Source: Chloroflexi bacterium 54-19
GTDB taxonomy: Bacteria > Chloroflexota > Chloroflexia > Chloroheliales > Chloroheliaceae
NCBI GenBank assembly: GCA_001898225.1
Contig: MKTJ01000001.1
Location: 1 to 45,951 of the forward strand
Length of the DNA: 45,951 nt
Direction of reading: 5' to 3'
The position numbers and the translations under genes were made by a program. How positions within the stretch are numbered: the stretch's first letter is position 1; each line of letters opens with the position of its first letter. The notes below the pieces were generated by a model. That model saw nothing but the letters and a program-made list of their open reading frames with translations, made no database searches and was not told the DNA's origin. Below are positions 33,205 to 41,961 of this stretch, piece after piece.

Positions 33205-34512
33205 TCAAACTCGCCCAAGGACCAGGGCGGCGTTTATCCCGCCAAAACCAAAGGAATTGCTCAAAATAGTATCCACTTTGCAGTTCAGACCTTCGTCCTT
33301 GATATAGGCGAGGTCACACTCCGGGTCAGCGTCGCGCAGGTTGGTGGTCGGTGGTAGAAAGTTGTGACGAAAAATCAGGCTGCAAATGGCCGCCTCAATC
33401 GCCCCGGTCGCGCCGAGGGCATGGCCGTGCAAACCCTTCGTGCCGCTAATCGGCAGGTGGTAGGCCAGTTCACCAAAGACCTGCTTGAGGGCCTGGGTTT
33501 CGGTCTTGTCGTTGAGCGGGGTGCTGCTGGCGTGGGCGTTGATATAGCCAACCTGGGCCGGGCTAAGACCCGCCTCGTAGAGCGCCATACGCATCGAACG
33601 GGTCGCCTGGGAACCACCCGGCAGGGGGGCAGTCATGTGGTAGGCATCATTGGTGGTGCCGTAACCCAGGATTTCGCCATAGATAGGGGCGTTACGGGCT
33701 ACTGCGCTTTCGTATTCTTCCAGGAGCAAAATGGCGCTCCCTTCGGCCATCACGAAACCGTCCCGGTTGCGGTCGAAAGGACGGCAGGCCAGTTCGGGGG
33801 TTTCGTTGGCGCTCGACATGGCCTTTATGACCGAAAAAGAGCCGTAGACCAGGGGAGCCAGGGGCGCTTCGACTCCACCCGCCAGCATGGCCCTGGCCAC
33901 GCCCTGTTTGATTACCCGGAAAGCTTCACCAAGGGCAATCGTTCCGCTGGCGCAACTGTTGGCATTGGCTATATTCGGCCCATTGATACCGAGCTCGATG
34001 GCGATATTGCAACTGGCCGCCCCACCAAAGATGCTGAGAGCCAATAACGGGCTAACCGCCCTGATACCATCGGTCATATAAATCTCGTGCTGTTCCTCGG
34101 CGTAGGTGATACCTCCCAGGGCCGTCCCGATGTAACAGCCGACTTCTTCCGGCGAATAAGGGTTGGCAGCGTCTTTGAGGTTAAGCCCGGCGTCTTCCAG
34201 GGCCAGCATAGCCGCCGCCAGCCCGAACTGCGAAAACCGGTCCAACCGGCGCAGCTTTTTACCGTCGTGGACCCAATCTTGAGGGTCAAAATCGTTGACC
34301 TGGGCGGCAACCTGGCTCCGAAACTGGCCGGGGTCGAAGCGGGTAACCCGCTGGACCGCCGAAACGCCCCGTTTTACACCCTCCCACAAACCTTTCTGGC
34401 CGATGCCGATAGGGGTCACAGCGCCGAGGCCGGTTATAACCACCCGTTTCTGGCCTGACGGACGGTTTGTAGATTGTGCCGATTCCGGTTCCCACCGGTC
34501 TTCCCTGGTCAT
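33205..34512 (-). CDS. Beta-ketoacyl-ACP synthase II-type ketosynthase (FabF family)
   Basis: 435 residues of the thiolase-fold condensing enzymes. The catalytic triad is complete: C187 in NSCASGT, H327 in NAHASSTPLNDKTE and H364 in GLHGHALGATGA. C-terminal NSFGFGGINAAL is canonical. A leader of about 20 residues precedes the first strand (KRVVITGLGAVTPIG), more than in housekeeping FabF. No acyl carrier protein, malonyl transferase or ketoreductase is near, and the gene is embedded between an SRPBCC cyclase-like gene and methyltransferases. A specialised condensing enzyme in a small polyketide or acyl-lipid pathway is therefore likelier than primary fatty acid synthesis. Confidence 0.9.
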   Translation of the reverse strand: MTREDRWEPESAQSTNRPSGQKRVVITGLGAVTPIGIGQKGLWEGVKRGVSAVQRVTRFDPGQFRSQVAAQVNDFDPQDWVHDGKKLRRLDRFSQFGLAAAMLALEDAGLNLKDAANPYSPEEVGCYIGTALGGITYAEEQHEIYMTDGIRAVSPLLALSIFGGAASCNIAIELGINGPNIANANSCASGTIALGEAFRVIKQGVARAMLAGGVEAPLAPLVYGSFSVIKAMSSANETPELACRPFDRNRDGFVMAEGSAILLLEEYESAVARNAPIYGEILGYGTTNDAYHMTAPLPGGSQATRSMRMALYEAGLSPAQVGYINAHASSTPLNDKTETQALKQVFGELAYHLPISGTKGLHGHALGATGAIEAAICSLIFRHNFLPPTTNLRDADPECDLAYIKDEGLNCKVDTILSNSFGFGGINAALVLGRV

Positions 34513-34554
34513 AATTTTTTGCTTTCTAAACCCAAATTGTTAGATTCCTCATTT

Positions 34555-35025
34555 TTATACTGTTACAGGCTCAGTCGCGGCCAGCAGTTTCACCTGTTTT
34601 AAGGTTTTGTCCGCGATGTTGTGGACGATGTTCAGGCTAATCAGACGGGAAGCGAGTTTGCCGATTAAGGGCCAGCGGGGGTTCCAATCGTGCGAAATCG
34701 TGACCCGGTAAACCCCATCTTCGAGCGGCTCGAACTTCCAGATGACCTCCATGCCCTTTGTAACGCCCTTGACGTGATTGTAAAAGACACGGGCGGCGGC
34801 AGGGTCGGGAGAAAATTCCAGGCGCTGGATGGTGTGCCAGCTAACCGGAAAAAAATCGCGCCAGCAACTCATATAGGCGTGCTTTATCTGGCCGCCGGGG
34901 CTGGTGGACTGGATGATAACTTTGCGGTAATGCGGCAGGCGTTCGGGCCACTTGGCTATATCACTCGAAAGCTCCCAGACGGTCGGCCAATCTCCCCGGA
35001 CCACGATGGTATTTTCTATATACAA
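34555..35025 (-). CDS. SRPBCC-fold protein (polyketide cyclase/aromatase-like)
   Basis: 156 residues with the START/Bet v1-like pattern: short first strand, LSSDIAKWPERLPHYRKVIIQ near 19-39, alternating strands through VIWKFEPLEDGVYRVTISHDW and a long C-terminal helix. It resembles polyketide cyclase or dehydrase domains. The start is a TTG at 35025, supported by AAAGGAG about 8 bases before it. That ribosome-binding site lies in the last codons of the preceding methyltransferase gene, whose stop is one base away, so translation is probably coupled. In context it may cyclise or carry the ketosynthase product. Confidence 0.75.
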   Translation of the reverse strand: MYIENTIVVRGDWPTVWELSSDIAKWPERLPHYRKVIIQSTSPGGQIKHAYMSCWRDFFPVSWHTIQRLEFSPDPAAARVFYNHVKGVTKGMEVIWKFEPLEDGVYRVTISHDWNPRWPLIGKLASRLISLNIVHNIADKTLKQVKLLAATEPVTV

Positions 35026-35026
35026 G

Positions 35027-35836
35027 TCAGGCTCCTTTGTTTAGCGCTTCCTGGTTTTCACCGACAATTACCAGCCGGGAGAATGGACCCCGCCGGACCC
35101 GTACTTTCCAGGTGGGGTCGAGTTGAGCCGCTCGGACCAGCGCTTCCATTTCTTTTATAGTGTAAGAGCGGAGGACCGAGAGCGGCCCATCGTGACGGGT
35201 GAAGGGATGGCGGGCCACCAGCAAAGTTAACAGCTTCGAACCAAACCAGCCGAACCAGCCTCGCCGCAAGTCGTTTACCACGAAAGCCCGTCCCGCCAGG
35301 TTACTCATCAGGCGCAACATCTCGACGCACAGCTCCGGTGAGAAATGATGAAAGGCCAGCGAACATGTCACAAAATCATATTCCCGGTCCTCCGGGTAGG
35401 GATAGGTAAACACGTCCGCTGTTATAGCCCGAAATTCCTCCAGATTCTCCCGGTGAGCCGCTTCCATGGCCAACTCGGTGATAGCCGGGTCAATATCCAG
35501 GGCAGTAATGGCAAGTTTGATGCCCTGCTTGCGCCAGCGCCGGGCCAGGGCCAACGGCACATCCGCCCCACCCGCCGCCAGGTCGAGGATGGTAAAGGCC
35601 ACCGGTCTTTCGACGGACAGGAAAGGGCGCAGGCTTTTATCCACCGGGCTTAAGCCCCCAAACCAGCGATTGAGAAAGGCGATGTCCCGGAAGTTACCGG
35701 CCAGCGTTTCCCTTGAATGGCCCGGTTCGTCCAGCCACTCGGTTTCCAGGCGGCGGACCGGCAGGAAAGGGCTTTGTTTTATCCCGGCCAGGAGGGTAGA
35801 TTCTTTTGAAGCGGAAGGATTGCTCAGAGCAGACAT
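35027..35836 (-). CDS. SAM-dependent methyltransferase, secondary-metabolism type
   Basis: 269 residues. Motif I is ILDLAAGGADVPLALAR near 83-99, with ITALDIDP following and EYDFVTCSLAFHHFSPE near 157. The late segment VVNDLRRGWFGWFGSKLL, with the following FTRHDGPLSVLRSYT, is shared by methyltransferases that accompany bacterial ketosynthases or type III polyketide synthases and a FAD oxidoreductase (from memory of such clusters). First gene of the operon, overlapping functionally with the SRPBCC start downstream. No type III synthase is present here. Confidence 0.8.
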   Translation of the reverse strand: MSALSNPSASKESTLLAGIKQSPFLPVRRLETEWLDEPGHSRETLAGNFRDIAFLNRWFGGLSPVDKSLRPFLSVERPVAFTILDLAAGGADVPLALARRWRKQGIKLAITALDIDPAITELAMEAAHRENLEEFRAITADVFTYPYPEDREYDFVTCSLAFHHFSPELCVEMLRLMSNLAGRAFVVNDLRRGWFGWFGSKLLTLLVARHPFTRHDGPLSVLRSYTIKEMEALVRAAQLDPTWKVRVRRGPFSRLVIVGENQEALNKGA

Positions 35837-35980
35837 AGGGTTCTCAATCCAAATTTTTTCCTCTCCCCATTGTACCGCAGGATAGGAGACTTATTCGTTC
35901 AATTAGCGTTTTCGTATGATACCAGTAAAGAGCCTGACCAATCTTATCATAAACACCAGGCCAGAACCATTGTTTTAACA

Positions 35981-36017
35981 CAAAACCCCGGCCCTACAGA
36001 GTAGAACCGGGGTTTTG
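35981..36017 (-). terminator. Terminator of the rplJ-rplL unit
   Basis: An 11-bp stem, CAAAACCCCGG/CCGGGGTTTTG, around a 15-base loop, 20 bases after the rplL stop on the minus strand; T run as read on that strand. Confidence 0.85.
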
Positions 36018-36039
36018 AACAGGTGTTGAGAAACCTGAC

Positions 36040-36432
36040 TTACTTCACGACGGCGGTAGCGCCGGCTTCGGCCAGTTTGGCGCGGGCAGCTTCGGCTTCT
36101 TCCTTGGCAACGCCTTCTTTAACGGCCTTCGGAGCGGCTTCAACCAGTTCCTTGGCTTCTTTCAGGCCCAGGCTGGTCAGTTCGCGTACGGCTTTGATGA
36201 CGTTGATTTTGTTCGCGCCGATCTCCTGCAGGATTACGTCGAACTCGGTCTGCTCAACGGCAGCCGGGGCGGCAGCAGCACCACCATCACCGGCGGCGGC
36301 AGTCGGGGCGGCGAAGGCAACTGGGGCGGAAGCGGTTACACCGAAGGTTTCTTCCAGAGCTTTAACCAGCTCGGAAACTTCGAGTACGTTCAGGGTTTTG
36401 ATGTCTTCAACAATCTGGGCAATCGTAGCCAT
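36040..36432 (-). CDS. rplL: 50S ribosomal protein L7/L12
   Basis: Stalk protein that recruits translation factors. 130 residues: the N-terminal dimerisation helix pair ([20 protein letters not shown]), an Ala/Gly-rich hinge (about 36-58) and the C-terminal domain with [20 protein letters not shown] and [20 protein letters not shown]. The last residues are ATAVVK. AAAGGA precedes the ATG. Ends the operon, 114 bases after rplJ. Confidence 0.97.
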   Translation of the reverse strand: MATIAQIVEDIKTLNVLEVSELVKALEETFGVTASAPVAFAAPTAAAGDGGAAAAPAAVEQTEFDVILQEIGANKINVIKAVRELTSLGLKEAKELVEAAPKAVKEGVAKEEAEAARAKLAEAGATAVVK

Positions 36433-36546
36433 TTTTGGCGTTCCTTTCTTAAAACATCTGTCAGTTGCCGGTTCTCATGCGGATAAGGCCACTGAATAAT
36501 CTTGAAATATTCTTAGTAGCAGTCCAGGCTGACTGCCGGTAACAGA

Positions 36547-37089
36547 CTAGGCGGAAGCAGCCGTTTCACTGCCTTCTTCCAATTTCTTGCGGTAGGCGTC
36601 CAGCACGTTCACCAGGCCACGGGTGGTCTGGGAGAGGACGTTTACCAGGTTGCGCGGCGGCGCCAGCAGCGAGCCGAGCATATTGGCGACCAGTTCGTTT
36701 TTGCTCTTGAGCTTGGTAATCCCTTCGAGTTGGTCAGCGCTGAGCAGTTTACCACTCAGGATACCCGACTTAACCACGATGGTCTTGTTGGTGCGGGCAA
36801 AATCGAGAACGGCTTTGGTACCACCGGCCAGGTCTTCTTTAACAAAGGCCACGGCGGTCGGACCGGCCAGGGCTTCATCCAGGCCGCTATAACCGAGCTG
36901 GTTGGCCGCGCGGAGCAACAGCGTGTTCTTGGCGACGTGGTACTCGGTCCCTTTAGGGCGCAGGTCGTTGCGAAGTTTGGTCAACTCCGAAACCTTCAAG
37001 CCACGGTATTCGGTCAGAATTGCCAGGGCACTGCCGCCAAGCAGTTCCTGCAAATCGGTGATTGTACCGGCCTTACGTTCGGTAGGCAT
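36547..37089 (-). CDS. rplJ: 50S ribosomal protein L10
   Basis: Base of the ribosomal stalk; holds L7/L12 dimers and, free, represses its own mRNA leader. 180 residues with KAGTITDLQELLGGSALAIL, YRGLKVSELTKLRNDLR, EYHVAKNTLLLRAA and a C-terminal L12-binding helix. AGGGGGTGA precedes the ATG at good distance. Preceded by a leader RNA element described separately. Confidence 0.97.
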   Translation of the reverse strand: MPTERKAGTITDLQELLGGSALAILTEYRGLKVSELTKLRNDLRPKGTEYHVAKNTLLLRAANQLGYSGLDEALAGPTAVAFVKEDLAGGTKAVLDFARTNKTIVVKSGILSGKLLSADQLEGITKLKSKNELVANMLGSLLAPPRNLVNVLSQTTRGLVNVLDAYRKKLEEGSETAASA

Positions 37090-37155
37090 CTATAGTCACC
37101 CCCTTCAGGTTGAATTTCGGTAGGTCAGGTTGCTCGACATTACGGTCAGGCAATC

Positions 37156-37372
37156 AAAAACCCCTTGCCAGCCGGGCCTTCGCAAAATCGCAAGGCAGGC
37201 GCAAGGGGTTCGTGTTTCTCAGGCCGGGCAAACCCATTCTCAACCTGTTTGGTTGGGATGAATGGTACTGAACCGGTTACTTAGAGTGAAAACCCTCTTT
37301 CGACCTTCACCTCGGCGGGCCCTTGCGTGAGCTTGGCTTAAGTCCTTAAACAGGACACCGGCTGTCTACGGT
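37156..37372 (-). ncRNA. L10 leader RNA with attenuator hairpin
   Basis: On the minus strand the 331-base gap between rplA and rplJ begins with the conserved L10-leader words CCGTAGACAGCCGGTG, TTAAGCC and CCGCCGAGG (37372 to about 37305). Farther on is AACCCCTTGC (37210-37201), pairing with GCAAGGGG (37168-37161) followed by TTTTTGATT: an intrinsic terminator 67 bases before rplJ. Free L10 bound to the kink-turn part of this leader represses rplJ-rplL in many bacteria. The presence of a terminator suggests control by transcription attenuation as well as translation. Confidence 0.8.
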
Positions 37373-37420
37373 ACGGTACTAAAGAGTAAACTCTTTTAGC
37401 TTGTTAATTCTTTCTCAGTC

Positions 37421-38131
37421 TTAAGCGCCGACTTCGGCCAGTACCGGGTTGACATCCAACCGGATACCAGGGGCCATCGTGCTGGTCAGGGTGATAGACT
37501 GGACGTAGACACCCTTCGCGCCGGTCGGTTTGTTACGGATGATACCGTCAATCAAACTGACCACGTTTTCCCGAATCTGCTGCTCGGTAAAGCTCAGTTT
37601 ACCGACCCCAACGTGGACCAGGCCGGTCTTGTCGTTGCGGAACTCGACTTTACCCCGGCGAACATCCTGGATGACGCGAGGCAGATCGGCAGGCTGGGCA
37701 ATTGTACCACTTTTAGGGTTCGGCATCAAGCCCCGGCGGCCCAGGATTTTACCAAGACGGCCAACTTTCGCCATCTGTTCGGGAGTGGCGATAGCAATAT
37801 CGAAGTCGGTCCAGCCGCCTTCAATCTGCCGGATCAGTTCGTCGCTACCAACGAAGTCGGCCCCGGCCTGCCGGGCCAGGGTTTCGCCTTCGCCCTGGGT
37901 AAAGACCAGGATACGAATGACCTTACCGGTGCCGTTCGGCAGCGAAGCGGTGCTACGAATCTGCTGGTCAGCGTGGCGGGGGTCAATACCGAGCCGGAAG
38001 TGCAACTCGACCGTCGGGTCGAACTTCACATAGCTGGTCTTTTTGAGCAAACTGATGGCCTCATCCAGCTTATAAAGCTTTTCCGGCTCGACCAGTTGGG
38101 CTACTTCACGATATTTCTTACCGTGGTCCAT
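37421..38131 (-). CDS. rplA: 50S ribosomal protein L1
   Basis: L1-stalk protein, 236 residues: EKLYKLDEAISLLKKTSYVK, VELHFRLGIDPRHADQQIR and the signature ATPEQMAKVGRLGKILGRRG followed by LMPNPKSGT. AGGAGGT stands before the ATG. Next in line after rplK. A long leader for rplJ follows its stop. Confidence 0.97.
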   Translation of the reverse strand: MDHGKKYREVAQLVEPEKLYKLDEAISLLKKTSYVKFDPTVELHFRLGIDPRHADQQIRSTASLPNGTGKVIRILVFTQGEGETLARQAGADFVGSDELIRQIEGGWTDFDIAIATPEQMAKVGRLGKILGRRGLMPNPKSGTIAQPADLPRVIQDVRRGKVEFRNDKTGLVHVGVGKLSFTEQQIRENVVSLIDGIIRNKPTGAKGVYVQSITLTSTMAPGIRLDVNPVLAEVGA

Positions 38132-38195
38132 TGAAAATTACCTCCTGTGGTAATGGCGGACGTTTTCTAAAGATTAGAAACGTCCTCCCACTAAA

Positions 38196-38624
38196 TTAGT
38201 TCTCTACTACGTCAATACCCATGCTGCGGGCGGTCCCGGCGACCATCTTCATCACGTCTTCGATTTCGACGCCGTTGGTGTCCTTAATCTTGCGCTCGGA
38301 GATTTCGCGGATCTGCTGGGTAGTGATTTTGCCGACCTTTTCTTTGTTCGGCTTGCCGCTACCCTTGTCAATCTTGATAGCTTTGCGGAGCATATCGGCG
38401 ACCGGCGGGGTCTTCAGGATGAAAGTGAACGAGCGGTCTTCGAAAACGGTGATTTCGACCGGGATAATTTCACCAGCCTGCTGGGAGGTGCGTTCGTTGT
38501 ATTCTTTAACGAAGCCCATCAGGTTGATACCGTGCTGACCGAGGGCCGGACCAACCGGCGGGGCCGGGGTCGCTTTGCCCGCAGGCAGTTGCAACTTTAC
38601 GATTGCTTTAACTTTCTTAGCCAC
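38196..38624 (-). CDS. rplK: 50S ribosomal protein L11
   Basis: GTPase-centre protein. 142 residues with [20 protein letters not shown] and [15 protein letters not shown] in the N-terminal half, and the rRNA-binding half ending [15 protein letters not shown]. The start codon is GTG at 38624, backed by AAAGGAG; family members start with the same VAKK-like residues. 74 bases after nusG. Confidence 0.97.
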   Translation of the reverse strand: MAKKVKAIVKLQLPAGKATPAPPVGPALGQHGINLMGFVKEYNERTSQQAGEIIPVEITVFEDRSFTFILKTPPVADMLRKAIKIDKGSGKPNKEKVGKITTQQIREISERKIKDTNGVEIEDVMKMVAGTARSMGIDVVEN

Positions 38625-38698
38625 TTGAATACTCCTTTTGTGGTATTAGGGATTTCTCCCGGTTGGCGAAGGTAAACCTTCTCCCACTGGATAAACCT

Positions 38699-39601
38699 TT
38701 ATACGATGCGCTCCACCTGTAAAAAGTCGAGGGTGAGCGGGGTTTCACGTCCGAAGATGGAAACCATTACGGTTATTTTGTTCTTGATGTTGTCAATCGA
38801 GTCGATGACACCGGTAAACTCGCTGAACGGCCCATCGACAATCTTGACAGCCTGACCGACCTGGAACGAGGTCTTGACCTTCGGCGCTTCGGCTTCCATC
38901 TGGTGCATAATCGAGCCGACTTCTTCATCAATCAGCGGGGTCGGTTTGTTGCCGCTCCCGACAAAACTGGTCACGCCCTGGGTGTTGCGGACAACGTACC
39001 AGGACTCGTCGGTCATCATCATTTCAACCAGGACGTAGCCGGGGTAAACCTTGCGCTGGACGGTATGGCGGGCCCCGTTTTTAATTTCGGTCTCTTCCAT
39101 GGTCGGGACGACAATCCGGTAGATTTTATCCCGCATATCCATAGATTCGATACGGCGTTCCAGGGCGCGTTTAACCTTGTTCTCGTAGCCGGAATAGGTA
39201 TGGATAACATACCAGCGACGGCCCAGGTTTTCCTGTTGCCCGGTGCTCGGAGCTAACGAAGGGCGTTTTGTCGCCGGGGCAGGCTCGACGGCGGCAGACA
39301 GGTTCCGGGTGGTCGGTTCGACCTGGGCATCTACTGCCACGTCGGCAGAGTCGGCGGTATTGTCGAACGCAACGTCGCTCTCAAGGGTTTCCTGGTCGGT
39401 AGTACCGGCGGCGCTTTCCTCCGCTTCGAAACCTTCCTCGACGGTGGCTTCGGTAGCAGAGTCGCTTTCCAGGTCTATCGGCTCGGCTCCTTCGAGGGCC
39501 TCAATCGGGGTGCCGCTGGGATAACCTTCCTCATCGGTCGGCAGGTTGGACTTGCCTTCAAAGGCAACTTCATCTTCGTTATAATCTTCGGGCTGGGTCA
39601 T
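38699..39601 (-). CDS. nusG: Transcription termination/antitermination protein NusG with acidic N-terminal extension
   Basis: RNA polymerase-binding factor linking transcription to Rho and ribosomes. The NGN domain starts near residue 129 (RRWYVIHTYSGYENKVKRAL) and includes GYVLVEMMMTDESWYVVRNT. The C-terminal KOW domain is FQVGQAVKIVDGPFSEFTGV onward. About 120 acidic, disordered residues rich in Asp, Glu, Ala and Thr precede NGN, making the protein about 300 residues against the usual 180. I chose the ATG at 39601 because GGAGG lies 8 bases upstream; the ATG two codons earlier is too close to it. Located directly after secE as usual. Confidence 0.94.
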   Translation of the reverse strand: MTQPEDYNEDEVAFEGKSNLPTDEEGYPSGTPIEALEGAEPIDLESDSATEATVEEGFEAEESAAGTTDQETLESDVAFDNTADSADVAVDAQVEPTTRNLSAAVEPAPATKRPSLAPSTGQQENLGRRWYVIHTYSGYENKVKRALERRIESMDMRDKIYRIVVPTMEETEIKNGARHTVQRKVYPGYVLVEMMMTDESWYVVRNTQGVTSFVGSGNKPTPLIDEEVGSIMHQMEAEAPKVKTSFQVGQAVKIVDGPFSEFTGVIDSIDNIKNKITVMVSIFGRETPLTLDFLQVERIV

Positions 39602-39619
39602 CAACATTTCCTCCCGGCA

Positions 39620-39850
39620 CTAACCGCCGATTAAACCTTGAAAGGTAGAATACAGGAAGGTCAAAAGCAGGTCGAACGAACCCAACGCCACTGCCATAAC
39701 CGCGGTTAAAGCCAGGACCACAATGGTCAGGTTGCGGGTATCTTTGCGGCTCGGCCATTCGACTTTTTGCACTTCCGCACGCTCATCTTTGACGAAGCGG
39801 ACTACAGCAGGTTCCTTTGTAGGGTCGTCAAGCAAAGTTTTTTCAGCCAT
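39620..39850 (-). CDS. secE: Preprotein translocase subunit SecE
   Basis: Essential clamp of the SecYEG channel. 76 residues: a charged cytoplasmic part ending in the conserved amphipathic helix (VRFVKDERAEVQKVEWPSRK), then one membrane helix (about 45-70, LTIVVLALTAVMAVALGSFDL). This is the single-helix form common outside enterobacteria. 18 bases before nusG. The ATG is preceded by weak AGAAAGACAAG. Confidence 0.93.
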   Translation of the reverse strand: MAEKTLLDDPTKEPAVVRFVKDERAEVQKVEWPSRKDTRNLTIVVLALTAVMAVALGSFDLLLTFLYSTFQGLIGG

Positions 39851-39977
39851 ATGTTTTCTTGTCTTTCTGCTTACCGGCGATGAATGTCCAGGCTCTATTT
39901 AATCAATAAAGGGGGCCTGGGGCCAATTGGCCTTGTCTTGCAAATACGCGAAATTTCCAGAAATCAGGAAAGATTAC

Positions 39978-40142
39978 TTACTTGGTTTCGCGGTGCAGGA
40001 CGTGGTCGCGGCAACGGCTGCAATACTTCTGAAGCTCCAGGCGGTTCGGGTCATTCCGCTTGTTCTTGGAGGTAGTGTAATTGCGCTCCTTGCAGGTGGT
40101 GCAGGCCAGGTGAATTACAATGCGGTCCTTCTTAGCTGCCAT
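39978..40142 (-). CDS. rpmG: 50S ribosomal protein L33 (zinc type)
   Basis: 54 residues beginning [20 protein letters not shown]. The cysteine pairs C14-x2-C17 and C41-x2-C44 (YCSRC) make it the zinc-binding (C+) form. The middle reads [20 protein letters not shown], as in L33. It lies just ahead of secE, as in many bacteria, separated by 127 bases that include the 12-bp palindrome GGCCAATTGGCC. No tRNA-Trp or tuf gene was seen in between or upstream. Confidence 0.92.
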   Translation of the reverse strand: MAAKKDRIVIHLACTTCKERNYTTSKNKRNDPNRLELQKYCSRCRDHVLHRETK

Positions 40143-40568
40143 TTTAAACGGTCTCTTTCTCTAAAAAACTTGTCTGGGCTTTCTAGCGCGGGCCAGACGT
40201 TCAGGGAGAGGCAGGCGCTAAAAACAGTCAAAAAAATTCGGGGGCCTTTTTTCCCCACGAATGATGGAATTATACTACTTTTTCCGTTTCAGGTCAAGTT
40301 GCCCCACCCCGGTTAATTTCCCGGTAATGTGCTGTTCTTCTTTTGTAAGGAATTTTTTCTTTTTAGGAAATTTCTTTAAGTTTGGCGTAATTTTTTATTT
40401 CTATATTGAAATGGCGCCCAGGTTGTAGCTCCACCCGGCGCAAGTCCGGCAGACCACCAGGCAATGTAGCCCGTTCGGGACCGGCTTTCTATATACACTA
40501 ACAAAACGGCAGTTTATTTAGAGTTGCTTAATCAGATTTCTGGATAACAAGCGAGAGGGAAATTTACA
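40143..40568. other. 426-base gap without a gene, rpmG to beta-propeller gene
   Basis: It holds the minus-strand rpmG promoter above. The part at 40410-40485 is GC-rich and contains small hairpins (CCGG...CCGG, CCCGTTCGGG). A minus-strand open stretch of 41 codons (40366-40488) reads smoothly but lacks an ATG and any recognised motif. No tRNA or riboswitch could be supported. Confidence 0.5.
40269..40297 (-). promoter_or_regulatory. Promoter of the rpmG-secE-nusG-rpl operon
   Basis: On the minus strand TTGACC (40297-40292), 17-base spacer, consensus TATAAT (40274-40269). It leaves a leader of about 120 bases before rpmG. Confidence 0.75.
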
Positions 40569-41755
40569 ATGAATACTTTGGCCCATAAGTTTAGCCATAA
40601 ATGGTGGGTGTCCGGGTTGGCCCTGGTCGCCGCCCTGACCATACTTCTTAACACCGCCGCCCAGGCCCAGGCGGCCACTTCCGATGACGCCACCGCTTTC
40701 TGGAACGGCTCGGCAGGGCTTTTCAGCCCGGATGCCATCTACACCCTGACCAACGCGGCCAACGGTAACGCGGTCGCGGTTTACGACCGGAGCAACAACG
40801 GCCAACTCCGGTTGGCTTCCTGGGTCTTTACGGCGGCAACGGGACCGGGGCGAACCTCGGTTCGCAGCAGGCCCTAACCTTGGAAAACGGCTGGGTTTTC
40901 GCGGTAAACGCCGGGAGCAACACTATCTCGGTGCTGAAAGCCTTACCTTACGGCCTTTACCTGACCGACACGGTCGACTCCGGCGGGGTGCTGCCTATCA
41001 GCGTGACCGCCAATGATGACACGGTTTATGTATTGAACGCGGGCGATGCCAACCACGCCAACAACATCACCGGCTTCCACCTGAACCGCTCCGGCAAGCT
41101 TGCCAAAATTGAGAACTCGACCCAACCGCTTAGCGATAAAGCGGTCGGCCCGGCCCAGGTCGCTTTCAGTCCGAATGGCCGTATCCTGGTTGTCACCGAA
41201 AAAGGTACCAACAAACTGGATAGCTACGTGGTAAACCGGTTCGGCCAGGCCACCAACCACAAAGTGACTAACTCCGCCGGGACTACTCCTTTCGGGTTCA
41301 GCTTTGACGGCAATACCCGAATAGTGGTATCAGAGGCGTTCGGTGGGGCCGTTAACGGCAGCGCCGCATCGTCCTACAAGGTCTCCGAAAATGGCGATTT
41401 AACCGTGGCAAGCGCCTCGGTCGCCACTCACCAGACAGCGGCTTGCTGGGTCGCGGTAACTCCCAACGGCAAGTTCGCCTATACCGGCAACCCGACCAGC
41501 GACTCCTTAACCGGCTACGCGGTAGCGGAAAACGGCCAGATTTCCCTGCTGAACAGCGATGGCAAAACAGGCTCGACGGTGGCGGGTTCCGCTCCCGAAG
41601 ACATGGTGGTCAGCCGGGACGGGCGTTTCCTCTATACTCTGGATGTAAAAGCGGGCAAGATTTCCGGTTTCCAAATTGCCCCGAACGGCCAGCTTACTGC
41701 TATCGGTGACTTTGGCGGTCTACCCCTCGGCAGCGTTGGTCTGACCGGGCGCTAA
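40569..41755 (+). pseudogene. Secreted beta-propeller (YVTN/lactonase-like) gene with a frameshift
   Basis: The first frame (40569-40877) has a signal peptide (membrane core WVSGLALVAALTILL, cleavage near AQAQAA) and the first blade (AIYTLTNAANGNAVAVYDRS, then NNGQLRLASW). The second frame gives GLYGGNGTGANLGSQQALTL before the TTG at 40880 and continues through VFAVNAGSNTISVLKAL, further blades and a normal end at 41755. Together they would form one exported propeller protein of about 395 residues. The break lies in TCCTGGGTCTTT near 40818-40826; one more G would restore the frame. Either a real frameshift or an error in the G run. Its role in the periplasm or outside is unknown. Confidence 0.75.
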
Positions 41756-41776
41756 ACTCTAAATTCTCCGGTTTTT

Positions 41777-41819
41777 AAGCCCCTTTGTAGCCTGAAAAAA
41801 CTACAAAGGGGCTTTTTTT
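41777..41819 (+). terminator. Terminator after the beta-propeller gene
   Basis: A 14-bp perfect stem, AAGCCCCTTTGTAG/CTACAAAGGGGCTT, with a 10-base loop and seven T. Confidence 0.9.
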
Positions 41820-41864
41820 GTAGGTGGTAATCAAACAAGGCAGTAATTGACCAACCGTTTTATT

Positions 41865-41893
41865 TTGGCTTGAAATCCGTTTTATACTATACT
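41865..41893 (+). promoter_or_regulatory. Promoter of the M14 peptidase gene
   Basis: TTGGCT (41865-41870), 17 bases, TATACT (41888-41893), about 70 bases before the ATG. Confidence 0.5.
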
Positions 41894-41961
41894 GGTAAAG
41901 AATTTTACCTGCTCCCTTTCCCAATCTACTTTTAACCGGCTCTATTTGCGAAAGGATAAAT

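Noticed and set aside
39851..39977. Possible tRNA-Trp before secE, a common arrangement
   Set aside because: No cloverleaf, T-loop or anticodon arm could be formed; only the palindrome GGCCAATTGGCC is present.
40366..40488. Minus-strand open stretch of 41 codons reading smoothly before rpmG's promoter
   Set aside because: No ATG or ribosome-binding site, bounded by a stop just upstream, and no recognised motif. It may be a gene remnant but cannot be supported.
40410..40490. GC-rich stretch resembling a riboswitch
   Set aside because: It does not match the conserved words of c-di-GMP, cobalamin, TPP, SAH or other classes that I could recall; only short hairpins are visible.
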